NCBI GenBank assembly: GCA_022457155.1
Contig: JAJGOT010000343.1
Coordinates: forward strand, 142,501-206,500
Length of the DNA: 64,000 nucleotides
Source: Cladopsammia gracilis
Taxonomy: Eukaryota > Cnidaria > Anthozoa > Scleractinia > Dendrophylliidae
Reading direction: 5' to 3'
Shown here: in pieces, positions 46,278 to 56,345 of the stretch
How positions within the stretch are numbered: the first letter of the stretch is position 1
Layout: every line of letters begins with the position of its first letter
The notes under the pieces: generated by a model
Seen by the model: only the letters and a program-made list of their open reading frames with translations
What the model was told of the DNA's origin: nothing
Databases searched by the model: none
Position numbers and translations under genes: made by a program

Positions 46278-47642
46278 TTTACGTATACTACTAGCCTTAT
46301 CTTTAGTTTTTATTATCTTGTAGATCATTTCCGCCCCTCCTCATTTTTTAAATATGTATTGCGACATTCTCCTTTATATAATGTTGTATTTTCATTTCAT
46401 AACTTAGTAACATCTTATAACCTGAAGAAGGCTGGTCTGGCCAGCCGAAATATTGTTTTAAATATATTTACTCGTTGTATCAGCTTTGCAGTCCTTGGAC
46501 TTCTCGTTAGTATATATGAAATAATCACCAATTGATAGGTAACTTATCCACCTACTTTCCTTCCAAGTTTCGTTAGATTCGACGCATTCTACCTTTGTCT
46601 GTAGCCTAAAACTTTCAGTTTTGAGAGGTGCGGGAGGAAAAGCCCTTTATAGCAACCGACCACCTGTGGAAACACGATTCCCTTAAGAATGTTTGCAATG
46701 TCATTGTTCACATTAGCTGTCAATTTCAAAACACGTTTCACGCCTGGTTCTTGTAATATTCTTAGTGGCCACTTTAAGGCCAGGAATTCGAGCAATACAC
46801 CGTTGATTTTAAGGTGATTCCGTTGTTATTTCGTGCGCATTCGTCTATGACAAACTTTGGGCCATATTAACCGTTTCCGGCTCTGAAGCGATGCTTCAAA
46901 AACTTTGCGAATACTTATAGCTATTACTTAGCAATAATATGATAAAATTCGATTTTACTCGGAAAAAATATTTCAAGTTGTAATCGGGCTTAAATTAACC
47001 CCACGTTTTGAACAAAATCGCACCCTGTGAAACATTTTGCTATTATATTTGAGTTTATTTTTAATTTCTGGAATCGGCTTACATTAACTTAATACATACC
47101 CTAACCAAAGTTTCAGAAAAATCGTTGGATTCGTTGTGTCTTAATTGAACTTTCCCTTTCTTTATTATATTATTGTTATTTCATTTTGTTATGTTGTAAT
47201 GCTTTTGCAATACAGTAAGGATTTATAGTCATGCAAATAAAGCTACTTGTTGTTGTTGTTGTTGTTGTTGTTTTTGTTGTTGTTGTTGTTGGAGCAGAAG
47301 TGCGGAAGTATTAAGGCCATTAAAATTTAGCCCTAAAATTCTATTAAAATATTAAATACTTGATGCTCTTTGACAAAACAATCCACGAATCCAAATTTCT
47401 GGGAGAAGTCGTGATCAGAAATAAACATGTTTCGTCTTAGTGTGAACACAACATAAGTTAATTACGCATTGGGTTTTTTTTTCATTTCCAAGCTCGCCAA
47501 GCTTACATCTTTCTAAAATATAGCGATTTGTGCACTTATGAAGCCATTGAATGAAAAGAGGGGAAAATAGTCGAAAAGAAAGAAAACATGTCTTCGTAGT
47601 AGCACTTAAAACAAATTTTTATTGTTACAAAAATATGAAATT

Positions 47643-47714
47643 AGGTCCCACCGAGATTTGAACTCGGATCGCTGGATTCAAAGTCCAGAGTGCTAACCTT
47701 TACACCATGGGGCC
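47643..47714 (-). tRNA. tRNA-Gln (TTG)
   Basis: As the other TTG copies, with one extra D-arm change (plus-strand TAACCTTTA instead of TAACCATTA). Confidence 0.75.
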
Positions 47715-47885
47715 CTTCACAACACCACGCGTGAAACTACAAATTAAATACTCCCACAAAGCGGAGCTTTACCATCGCGGATCCTTTGTGGAGCTGAAGT
47801 GTGTACTGTTTTGAAGATGGAGGTTAAGGTCGGAATTTTATAGCCGTCCACAGGGGTTTAATCTAGTAAGAGGGTCTCAATGAGG

Positions 47886-47964
47886 TTAAGCGTGTGGCGT
47901 GAAACATCCAAAAAATTAACCGTGTGTAGTGAAAAAGGGAAAAAATTAACCGTGTGTCGTGAAT
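47886..47964 (+). repeat. Left subterminal repeats of the transposon
   Basis: Three copies of TTAACCGTGTNNCGTGAAA start at 47,886, 47,916 and 47,946, exactly 30 bp apart. They are candidate transposase binding sites. Confidence 0.75.
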
Positions 47965-48218
47965 TATTTTTGTTCAGACAACCGTGTTGTTTGTAGCTTA
48001 TCCTAAGCTCTGAACAATTATTTTATGTATGTGGTCTATTTGGTATTTTTAGTTTGTTTCTCAGACAGAAAAAACAGTTATTCGATATATAGACAAAATC
48101 ACCACAGGCATCCCAAAGAACACGAAATAACAATGCACATTGTGTATGACGTCATTTTTCAAGATAAGCACATGGCTGGTGGATTTTAGAGTCTGTCAGA
48201 TCGTCCCGGTCGAAAGTC

Positions 48219-49120
48219 TTGACGATGAGTGTGATTAAAGCCATTGTAAGTGTCTTTAGTCAAGGGCAAGAAAAGCCAATCGAAAGATATAAGTCCAGAA
48301 TTCTGTTAAGCGACGAGCACAAGGAGTCGTTAAATGCTTTCGAAAAGCATCTTTCTGATTTTTTGGGCCTCAAGGATAAGATGCGAACCTTGGGTCTGGG
48401 CCAATACACATTGAAGCTGTACCGTATAAGCAAGTGCGATGGAAACGTTGAGAACTTTGACATATCTACCCTGCCGCAATACAAACTTGAACTACCATCA
48501 TTACTTACTGGTGAAAGTGAATTGAACGGTAAGTGAAAAGCTAAATCAATATGTATTCGATATAAAACTTTAGTGTTACTAGATGGCTTCGCGGGGTGCT
48601 GCTTTTCAAACCTTTACTGTAGAACCTTGTCACAAGTGCTGAAGTTACTTTTATGACGTCTGTAGATAACTCTGCAACTATGCCAGTAGGGGTCCACTAT
48701 CATCCAAAATCCGTTACAGGAGAAGAGATGTTATCACAGATTTTTGAGATGGCAAAAACTGTGCAAGTGTGTGAGCGCTGTTTAACAAAACAGTCTTCGA
48801 ACAATCATATTGTTACTCATGAAACTGCTAAGTGTAACAGTACGTGTGCAACATGTCTTGACCTTAAATCGGTTTGTGAACATTGCAAAGTAAAGGGCCA
48901 TGTTTCCTATGTACCAGCTTTAAGATGCTGTGATTCGTGCCTCGAGAATGCAGTTCAATGCAAAAAAGTCGCCGTGCTTGCTGTTGTAACTGACTGCGAA
49001 GAGTGCAACAAGCAGGCCCTGCTGCAAATTCAGGAGATGTCAGAAAACAACACCCTTCCACCCGAGCTCCTTCTTCTGGTCCCTCTCCCTGATGTTGTAC
49101 ATGTTGGCAAGACAATGTAA
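48219..49120 (+). CDS. Transposon protein, N-terminal part with Cys-rich cluster (two exons)
   Basis: Exon 1 (48,219-48,528) encodes about 103 aa starting MTMSVIKAIV, with no recognised domain. It ends at AACG|GTAAGT. The intron 48,529-48,665 ends TCTGTAG, and exon 2 runs from 48,666 to a stop at 49,120. Phases fit (the G of 48,528 joins AT to give Asp). Exon 2 carries a dense Cys/His cluster: CERC, H and H, CNSTCATC, CEHC....H, CCDSC and CEEC. It resembles B-box or other treble-clef zinc folds but fits no named family exactly. The frame is cut off at ...HVGKTM by a stop, while the next frame begins at the same place, indicating a frameshift relative to an intact protein. Confidence 0.65.
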
Positions 49121-50864
49121 CTGGTTTATTAATCTTGACGGTCAAATGTCAAACCTTGTTCTCATCCGCACTCTAAGAGATTCTAAAGACGTTTTTGTCC
49201 GGAAGCATTTAAGGAAACTATTAACATTAGAAAGCGTTCGTAACAAGGATAGGATGGCAATCGACCCTATCATTCGTTTAACGAGACCGGAAGTAATAGA
49301 GGTGTTGCAAAAGGTAGAGCTAGTTGTGCACACCATAGTACCTGAAAAGTACAGATTTTGGGCCTCAAACCAGCAAGGCGTTTGCAAGCATCCTGTCGCT
49401 CTGTCTCCAGGTCCTATCGGTAACATTCTGACCATTGATTACGATTTCTCTTCTTCGTCCTCGCGTTTGTTGAAAATCAGGCTTCACCAGCCTGCTGAAG
49501 TATCGGAGTTACAAACTGGGATGCGTGATGCAAGAGACGTGTGCTTTCGTAACGGAGTAGCGTATGTAGCAGAGCGTGGAACAGGATGTGTAAGATATTG
49601 TGACCTCGAGGGGAACGTTAAACTTAAACCTGGCTCATTACGCTCGCGTGCGGACCTGGAGCAAGCACTTCTCAGGTACAATTTGTCAACAAATGGAACT
49701 GTTCCGATGTTACGTGAGCGCCTCTCTGTGCATTTGCGAAAGTTAGAATCGAAAGTGAGAAAGAACGTGGTACACATTGTCGACGTGCAACTGTCAAAAC
49801 CCTCGGCCCTGTGTATGGCTAGCGATGATGTGCTATTGGTAGCCGATGATGGGCTACGAGTCATACATCAAGTTTCGCTCGAAAGAGATGGTGTAACAAT
49901 CAGGGGCAAGTCAATGAGAAAACTTTCAAATTACCCTACACATATCGAAAGTGTGGAATCCATGACAATCTTGGAATCAAACGTATACTTTGCAGGATCA
50001 AAAAACGACAAATGTCAAGGAGGTCTATATTCTGTTAGCATGGAAACCACCCTGATGGAATGTGCTATCCAGAATGGTGATGAAAGTTGCAAGGAGATCA
50101 AGAGGGTATCCAAATTTAATGAGCTGCTAGTCTTCACAGACATCGGTGCTCGTGATGTGAAGTCATTTAAACCGCACACCAACGAAGTTGTACATCTTGC
50201 TGGCGACGGATGTGATGCACAGGATGATAGTACTGGACGATGCTGTAGTTTTATACAAGCTCATGGTATTTGCTGTATTTCGAACACTATATTTGTCACA
50301 GACGCAGCAGCAGGAAAAGTAAAACTAGTAGTTAGCATGAGTGGAACTTTGTCCTTTCTTTATCATTTGGGGCTTCTTTATGACAGTTTTGGAATTACGT
50401 GTAAAGGAAGCACTCCTGCGCAAATGACTCCAGAATTGGTGGTGTCGAATGTACGTAAAGTACACCAATACGTTCAATCGACAGTGCGCAAAGTCAAGGA
50501 AAGTAATCAACTAAAGGAAGATGCGTCGACAAATGGTCCTCAAGGAACTGTTTCCAAAAAAACGCAGACCTCAATTGAGCTTTTGTTGAAAGGTATGACC
50601 AATCTTATGATAAATCTCGAAAAAGTAAATCCAGAATTAAAGTACAACGTTGTTTTCAAAACATTGTTAACAACTGAAGTAGAAAATCTGCATGCAGTGT
50701 CACACTTTAAGAATGAGACATTTAGTACTCTTCAGTACGCCATGGACTTTGACACTATAGCAAAAGAATATCTTAAACGAGTTTCTAAATGGTCGGCAAA
50801 GTACTTCCTTCACCCATCCAGCGTCCTATTATCCAGTTCCCCAAACAGGAATGTTGCTCGGTGA
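49092..50864 (+). CDS. Transposon protein, NHL-like propeller with inserted SAP domain
   Basis: A 590-aa frame. True homology probably starts at about residue 9 (CNWFINLDGQ). Residues 142-172, 230-270 and 340-415 look like NHL/YVTN beta-propeller blades (GVAYVAERG, VLLVADDGL, LLVFTDIGA, HGICCISNTIFVTDAAAGKV). Residues 182-217 (LRSRADLEQALLRYNLSTNG onwards) match a SAP DNA-binding helix-turn-helix, inserted between blades. The C-terminal 150 residues are helical and contain a VENLHAVSHF block (Glu at 531), an interesting candidate for an acidic catalytic site, though unproven. The frame goes out of register near residue 573 and is taken up by the frame at 50,851. Whether this protein is the transposase is unknown. 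Confidence 0.7.
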   Translation: MLYMLARQCNWFINLDGQMSNLVLIRTLRDSKDVFVRKHLRKLLTLESVRNKDRMAIDPIIRLTRPEVIEVLQKVELVVHTIVPEKYRFWASNQQGVCKHPVALSPGPIGNILTIDYDFSSSSSRLLKIRLHQPAEVSELQTGMRDARDVCFRNGVAYVAERGTGCVRYCDLEGNVKLKPGSLRSRADLEQALLRYNLSTNGTVPMLRERLSVHLRKLESKVRKNVVHIVDVQLSKPSALCMASDDVLLVADDGLRVIHQVSLERDGVTIRGKSMRKLSNYPTHIESVESMTILESNVYFAGSKNDKCQGGLYSVSMETTLMECAIQNGDESCKEIKRVSKFNELLVFTDIGARDVKSFKPHTNEVVHLAGDGCDAQDDSTGRCCSFIQAHGICCISNTIFVTDAAAGKVKLVVSMSGTLSFLYHLGLLYDSFGITCKGSTPAQMTPELVVSNVRKVHQYVQSTVRKVKESNQLKEDASTNGPQGTVSKKTQTSIELLLKGMTNLMINLEKVNPELKYNVVFKTLLTTEVENLHAVSHFKNETFSTLQYAMDFDTIAKEYLKRVSKWSAKYFLHPSSVLLSSSPNRNVAR

Positions 50865-51354
50865 CATCAAGTCTATGTCGCCACTCCCATCCAAGACGCT
50901 CTCCAATAGGGAGGAAGATGCAATGCGGGGATGGGTTGACAACTTTCGCCCTGTGAGGCAAAGAACTGTCCGATCTGAGACCACAAAGGATAAAGCAGGA
51001 GCTTTGCCTCCTGCCGTCTATACAAAGCGAGCCGATTCTATAACAAGATTATTCTTTAGACGTGATCAAGAAATAGGCGCAGATCTTCCAGATAAGACAG
51101 ATGCTGAAGGCCCGAATGTACCCGTGCCCGAGGGCGTATCTTTAATCAGCTTTGTTGATGATTGTACCATCGAAGTTGTCCACGCAACTCAGTCAACTCA
51201 GGTATCCAACTCAAATTGTGATTTCGGCGAGGAATATGAAACGGACTCAGACGATAGTTTGTTTTTCGATGACGAACCTGATTATGTAACAAACAAGCCA
51301 GTAATAACAAGATCGGAAAGACAAGTCAAGGCCTGGGCAAAGTTTGATGTTTAA
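50851..51354 (+). CDS. Transposon protein, C-terminal part
   Basis: A 167-aa frame overlapping the end of the previous one. Just upstream the same frame reads HPASYYPVPQTG, which continues the previous protein better than its own HPSSVLLSS end, so a one-base frame change near 50,818 separates them. The middle is basic (FRPVRQRTVRSETTKDK). The end is acidic and then TRSERQVKAWAKFDV, a basic tail. No known domain. Confidence 0.65.
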   Translation: MLLGDIKSMSPLPSKTLSNREEDAMRGWVDNFRPVRQRTVRSETTKDKAGALPPAVYTKRADSITRLFFRRDQEIGADLPDKTDAEGPNVPVPEGVSLISFVDDCTIEVVHATQSTQVSNSNCDFGEEYETDSDDSLFFDDEPDYVTNKPVITRSERQVKAWAKFDV

Positions 51355-51836
51355 TCACCGTTAGAAATGTAAGTACATATTTCGTTGTGCCCATAGTTAA
51401 AACTCATAATGCAAACATAGTTAGTAGAGGGAGACCGCTAAACTATGATGGAAACAATCAAAAAAAGCAAATAGCTCTCAGATGCTCAAAAAATAACATG
51501 AACAATAAATAATTCATTGTCTTAATTCTGACATTCGTTTTTACTGTTTAGCACCACTTTGCCAAAATACACTAATGTTTTTGTTGTTTTCCTTGGCTGT
51601 TTTTCTCGGGGCCTTCCACATGCAATGCAGGAGACGTTTTTTTTTTTTATAAAAATTGCATTTCTACTACTTTTTTGTGCCTGGAACCTGATTAGACTGA
51701 CTAGATTTGCGTTTTTATTATTTCAGGGGTCAGTATCGTCAGTGCCCCCGATTATCAATGCCACTCTTTAGAAAGGGGGACAATATTTGTTGTTGCTGTG
51801 AATTTTTGAATAGTAATACGTGTATGCTAATCTTAG

Positions 51837-51905
51837 TTAACCGTGCCGAAGAAAAATTAAGCGTGCACCGTGAAATCGCGAAATTTTTAACCGTGTACCG
51901 TGTTT
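51837..51905 (+). repeat. Right subterminal repeats of the transposon
   Basis: Three copies of the same motif start at 51,837, 51,857 and 51,887. They have the same orientation as the left set, not inverted, although the outer ends are inverted. Confidence 0.7.
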
Positions 51906-51935
51906 GCTACACCCCCATTGAGACCCTCTAGTAAG

Positions 51936-52375
51936 GTGTATTCGGAAAATACTTATAACAACACAAACAATCTAATCAGTTTCAATCAGTTTACATTACG
52001 ATTTTGCAATTCACTTTGGATGCATCTTGTTCTCACTGATTTTTAGTTATCCTCTGAGGATAGAGATTTTAATTTTTAAAGCCAGCCACCATTTATTGGA
52101 TTTTTGGGTGAGAGGAGATTGGATACGGGTGGGACGCACTGGACTCGTATTCAATCTCCTCTCGTCTGGAAACAGCATAAATTGCGACTGGGTTCGAGTC
52201 GCCTCGCCTGATTCCCCAAAATGGTTTAGTCAAAAAAGGTACGGGAAGATAATTAATTAATCCACTCAATGAAAATAGACAATCTAACGTTGGCTTGCTT
52301 AGATTGTCATTTTTACTTGACCGTTTTGTTTCGAAAAAGATTTGTTCAAAAGGAAAAGCCTATGCACACGAAAAA
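51936..52375. repeat. Module B, copy 3 first pair
   Basis: Resumes the copy 1 sequence from GTGTATTCGG onward. Small hairpin GACAATCTA/TAGATTGTC at 52,278-52,308. Confidence 0.7.
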
Positions 52376-52447
52376 TGCGTCGGCCGGGAATCGAACCCGG
52401 GTCAACTGCTTGGAAGGCAGCTATGCTCACCACTATACCACCGACGC
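52376..52447 (-). tRNA. tRNA-Gly (TCC)
   Basis: Intact cloverleaf. Minus-strand TTTTT follows directly. Confidence 0.93.
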
Positions 52448-53180
52448 ACGATGTAAGTAATGAGTAATAATTTTTTCGGTGGAGTTATCGGATTATTATG
52501 CCAGCACACTGTACAAAAGCTCACAAAAACAACTTCTTCTCGGTCTAGAATAACTAGTGTGACTAATTTCCGAATTAAATAGAGCAGCTGCGTATCAAAA
52601 ATTGCCCGAGAACAATACACAGGCATCTGTGCGCAAGGCGACTCGAATGAAGTTAAAACTATAAAATACAAGTCTTGTTTTGTTTACATAAAATCGCTTT
52701 TTAATCTATGTAATGAATGAACAATACATAAAAATGGACAACAAGATCTTATTTAGCTGTCAAAAAAGCCCAGGCTGAATAGGGTTAATTTATGTTTAAA
52801 AACAAAAGGTGTATCATTAGCGCATCGAGGAGCTGTCTGGCTGAGCACATGGTGAAATTCAAGATATCATTACGACTGAATTTGAGCACGTAAAACATTT
52901 CTCCAAAACTAACGATAACACAAAGAAAAAGTCAATCAGAAATTAATATCCACATAAATTCCCATCAATGTATGAAATTTGTTCTACCTTTAAGTCCCTC
53001 GGCTGCTTGGAATTCTTTAACTTATACTCTGTTAAGAGTGAAGACTTTATTGGCAAATAAAAATAAATAAAATATAGCGATTTGTGTAATTATGAAACCA
53101 CTGAATGAAACGAGGGGAAAAAAAGTCGAAACGAAAAAAATGTCGTCGAAGTAGTATTATTGTTACACAAATAAGAAATT
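52448..53180. repeat. Spacer of repeat pieces, copy 3
   Basis: Equivalent of 30,190-30,921, with the solo TTAA-element end and the AATAAAAATAAATAAA tail. Confidence 0.5.
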
Positions 53181-53252
53181 AGGTCCCACCGAGATTTGAA
53201 CTCGGATCGCTGGATTCAAAGTCCAGAGTGCTAACCATTACACCATGGGGCC
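53181..53252 (-). tRNA. tRNA-Gln (TTG)
   Basis: Same as 30922-30993, with the C3-A70 mismatch. Confidence 0.8.
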
Positions 53253-53864
53253 CTTCACAACACCACTTGTGAAACTACGAATCAAAAACAAAGCAGCGTT
53301 TTACCATCGCTGATCTTTACCTTCGAGGAGCTGAAGTGTGTACTGTTCAGACTGTTTTGGAGATGGAGGTTTAGGTCGGAATTTTATAACCGTCCACAGG
53401 ACTTTAATCTAGCGAGGTGTATTTGGGAAATATTTATAACAACACAAACAATCGAATCCGTTTTTAATCAGTTTACATTACGCTTTCGCAATCAACTTGA
53501 TACACCTTGTTCTCGCTGATTCATAGTTATCATCTGAGGATGGAGATTTAAAGTGAGTTACCATTTTTTGGATTTCTGGGAGGAAATTGAATACGGGTGG
53601 ATGCACTGGACTCGTATTCAATCTCCTCTCGTCCGAAAATAGCATAAATTGTCACTGGGTACGAGTCCCCTGATGCTCAGGGAAGGTTTAGTCAATAAAG
53701 GTACGGGAATATAATTAATTAATCCAAGCAATGAAAAACGGCAATCTAACGTCAGATTGCTTAGGTTGCCATTTTTATTTGACCATTTTATTTTGAAATA
53801 GATTTGTTCAAAAGGAAAAGCCTATACACAAGGATATGAGCACATGAAAAAAAAAAAAAAAAAG
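53253..53864. repeat. Module B, copy 3 second pair
   Basis: Second-pair type, hairpin GGCAATCTA/TAGGTTGCC at 53,740-53,770. Confidence 0.65.
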
Positions 53865-53936
53865 TGCGTCGGCCGGGAAACGAACCCGGGTCAACTGCTT
53901 GGAAGGCAGCTATGCTCACCACTATACCACCGACGC
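53865..53936 (-). tRNA. tRNA-Gly (TCC) with A58T in the T loop
   Basis: All stems pair, but the T loop reads TTCGTTT, changing the near-invariant A58 that is also part of the B box. Transcription or stability may be impaired. Confidence 0.7.
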
Positions 53937-55697
53937 ACTCTGCATGAAGACGCCTAATTTTCTGGTGGAGTCATTGGATTATTATGCCAGCGATATACGG
54001 AAATATTTTTGTAGCTGGATCAAAGTACAAGTTAAAAATAGATCATTTTCGTATTCTCAGTATTGAACTGGAACGTAGTTTGCAATGGAGGCTCATGAGG
54101 GGAAATATCATTGAAAATATTTGCATTGGATTACTGTCGTATATTAATAAACAATTTAGCGAAAAACTGACTACTTAGCCGTATTACACAACTTCACGCT
54201 GCATAACCTCTATTTATTAGCCAACGCGCGAGTCGAGCAATGTAGGAATAGTAAGTACGCTGAGAAACAGGCTTTTTTATTACAATGATGTGATTAATGT
54301 GCACCTAACCCAAATGGGGCATTTTCAAAATAGACCCTGCAAATTAAAGAGAAAGATACACATGATATTGAAAAAAAAAATGTAATCGGTTCAAACAGGT
54401 TTTTTTTTAAGCACTGTTTGCATTAGTTTTAAGTTTACTTGAGTTTGCATGTTCGCACAGCGTACTGAGGTGATCATATTTTAGTGATTTCCAGTTCTCG
54501 GAAATGTGCTGATTTCTATGGAACTCATCCTTAGATTTTCATGAAATGTGGCAGATTGCTAGTTCAAAATACACGTAAATCACATGAACAAATCACGAAA
54601 TCCGTCGGAGGATTCACAAAACGTTAAAATGTTAAACGATAAATAAGATACTATCTCTCTGTCAAAATTGCACGAGACCAGTGTTTGGATACGAGTGAAG
54701 CCGAGGCGCCTGGGGCTTGTTATAAGTATCGTATCTCGTCTCGTATCGTACATTTGTCTGTATGAGGACATTACTTCAGGAATCACTTGATCGCACTCCC
54801 TTTGTACAGTGTTTCAACTCAAAAACGTGACATAAAAAAAGGCCACCACACGTGATAAACCAAACTGATAAGCTCTTGAAAAACGATCGTTACTCTGAAG
54901 GCGGCCTGGAAATTCGTGAGTGCTGCGGTTTACTGGGAAGAGTAGTATAAACAGTGTTTATTTGTTTCAGTTTTACGTCACCGTACGCGTTTGATTGATT
55001 TGTCTGCATCTACGTAAAGGTTAAAGTACCACTACGACGAAAATTTTTGTTTTTCTTTTCCGCTTTTTTAACGCAAATGTATCTTTTTTTAACAACAACA
55101 AAAATCTTCATTAGGTAATCTTGGCAGGCCAGTGAAATTAATTACATGATTAGAATCGCTACACACACTAATTTGTTAAAATAAAAAGAAAGGATCAAAC
55201 AATAGAAAAAAAAAACAAAAAGGAAAAACAAGTGATCGAAATAAAAGAAAGAGAATTGTGAAAATATTAATTAATTACTTTTTGAATTAACTTTAGAGAT
55301 AATCTCGTCAATATTAATGTAGAAATCTGCTTCTTTAAGTATAGTCAAAGCATCTAATAGGTTTAGACAATGAGATCGAATTGCTTTAAATTCGATTGAT
55401 ATATTCTTACACAGTCCATAAATAGCTGGCGGAAAACCCACGAAAATCACGTAAAACCGAGCCCACGTTCTACTGGTTTGCGATCTGGTACACGTGACTT
55501 GATTTATGACGTCAATGACTCAACGCGGTTCCGTCTGGGGCACAGACAACAAAGCCAAAAGGCACGTGTTGAGTCATTGACGTCACAAAATCTTTACGGC
55601 AACTCGATCCAACTCTCAGGGTTCGGTCCCGGTCATTTTTAATTGAGTAATGGCGGCAAGCCGAATTCGAAATGTGAAGTTAAAATAATGGCACTTC

Positions 55698-56345
55698 ACA
55701 GTAAATCCATGAGGACTGTTTTAGCCCCAAAAATGGGGCCAAAATTTTGACCCAGATACGGCTCTATTTTTTTTGGATTTGTTTTGGCATCCTTGGAAGG
55801 AGATCTATTTTATAACCTCATAAAGTACTCTTTTAGCCCTTATAGTAGGGCTATATTTTGACCCAGATACGGCTCTATTTTTTTTGGATCTGTTTTAGCA
55901 TCTTTCAAAGGAGGTCTATTTTATAACCTAATAAAGTACTCTTTTAGCCCTTAAAGTAGGGCTATATTTTGACCCAGATACGGCTCTATTTTTTGTGGGT
56001 CTGTTTTGGCATCTTTCGAAGAAGGTCTGTTTTATAACCTAATGAGGTACTCTTTTAGCCCTTAAAGTAGGGCTATATTTTGACCCAGATACGGCTCTAT
56101 TTTTTGTGGGTCTGTTTTGGCATCTTTAGAAGGAGGGCTGTATTATAACTTAATGAGGTACTCTTTTAGCCCTTAAAGTAGGGCTATATTTTGACCCAGA
56201 TACGGCTCTATTTTTTGTGGGTCTGTTTTGGCATCTTTCGAAGGAGGTCTGTTTTATAACCTAATGAGGTACTCTTTTAGCGCTTAAAGTAGGGCTATAT
56301 TTTGACCCAGATACGGCTCTGTTTTTGTGGTCTGTTTTGGCATGT
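55698..56345 (+). repeat. 111-bp satellite, about six copies
   Basis: TACTCTTTTAGCCC recurs at 55,826, 55,937, 56,048, 56,159 and 56,270, an exact 111-bp period. Each unit includes TTTTGACCCAGATACGGCTC. The first unit is more diverged. Decayed units continue to about 56,600. All frames contain stops. Confidence 0.9.

Larger units (their letters stand above)
47863..51935. mobile_element. 4,057-bp DNA transposon of unassigned superfamily
   Basis: The element spans 47,871-51,927. Ends are AGGGTCTCAATG and its exact complement, 14 of 15 bp if extended. It is flanked by CTAGTAAG at 47,863-47,870 and 51,928-51,935, an 8-bp target duplication. The undisturbed site with a single CTAGTAAG is at 29,670-29,677 in copy 1. 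Eight-bp duplications occur in hAT, P, Merlin, Sola1, Novosib and the KDZ/Zisupton group. I can place neither a DDE/RNase-H core nor a hAT or THAP domain. The plus-strand coding region covers 48,219-51,354. The insertion is absent from copy 1, so it came after the triplication or the site was lost elsewhere. Confidence 0.9.
43374..55697. repeat. Tandem segment, copy 3, interrupted and right-truncated
   Basis: Third direct copy, offset 8,368 bp from copy 2. It contains a (GATT)n tail (43,905-43,968), the dispersed repeat (44,344-45,545), a foldback (45,672-46,032), a Penelope-like fragment (46,089-46,450), a (TTG)n tail (47,248-47,290), both Gln(TTG)/Gly pairs, the 4,057-bp transposon, module D (53,937-54,800), the possible exon (stop near 55,271) and the CRE/AP-1 pair (55,507-55,585). 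Similarity to copies 1 and 2 stops at about 55,697 (AATGGCACTTC), where the 111-bp satellite begins, so the Gln(CTG)/Gly unit is absent. Confidence 0.9.

Noticed and set aside
47871..51927. Host NHL/B-box gene rather than a transposon gene
   Set aside because: It lies wholly between inverted ends with a target duplication, and the paralogous site in copy 1 is empty.
55698..56345. Possible CRISPR-like array
   Set aside because: Units are contiguous 111-bp satellite copies with no unique spacers, in a eukaryotic setting.
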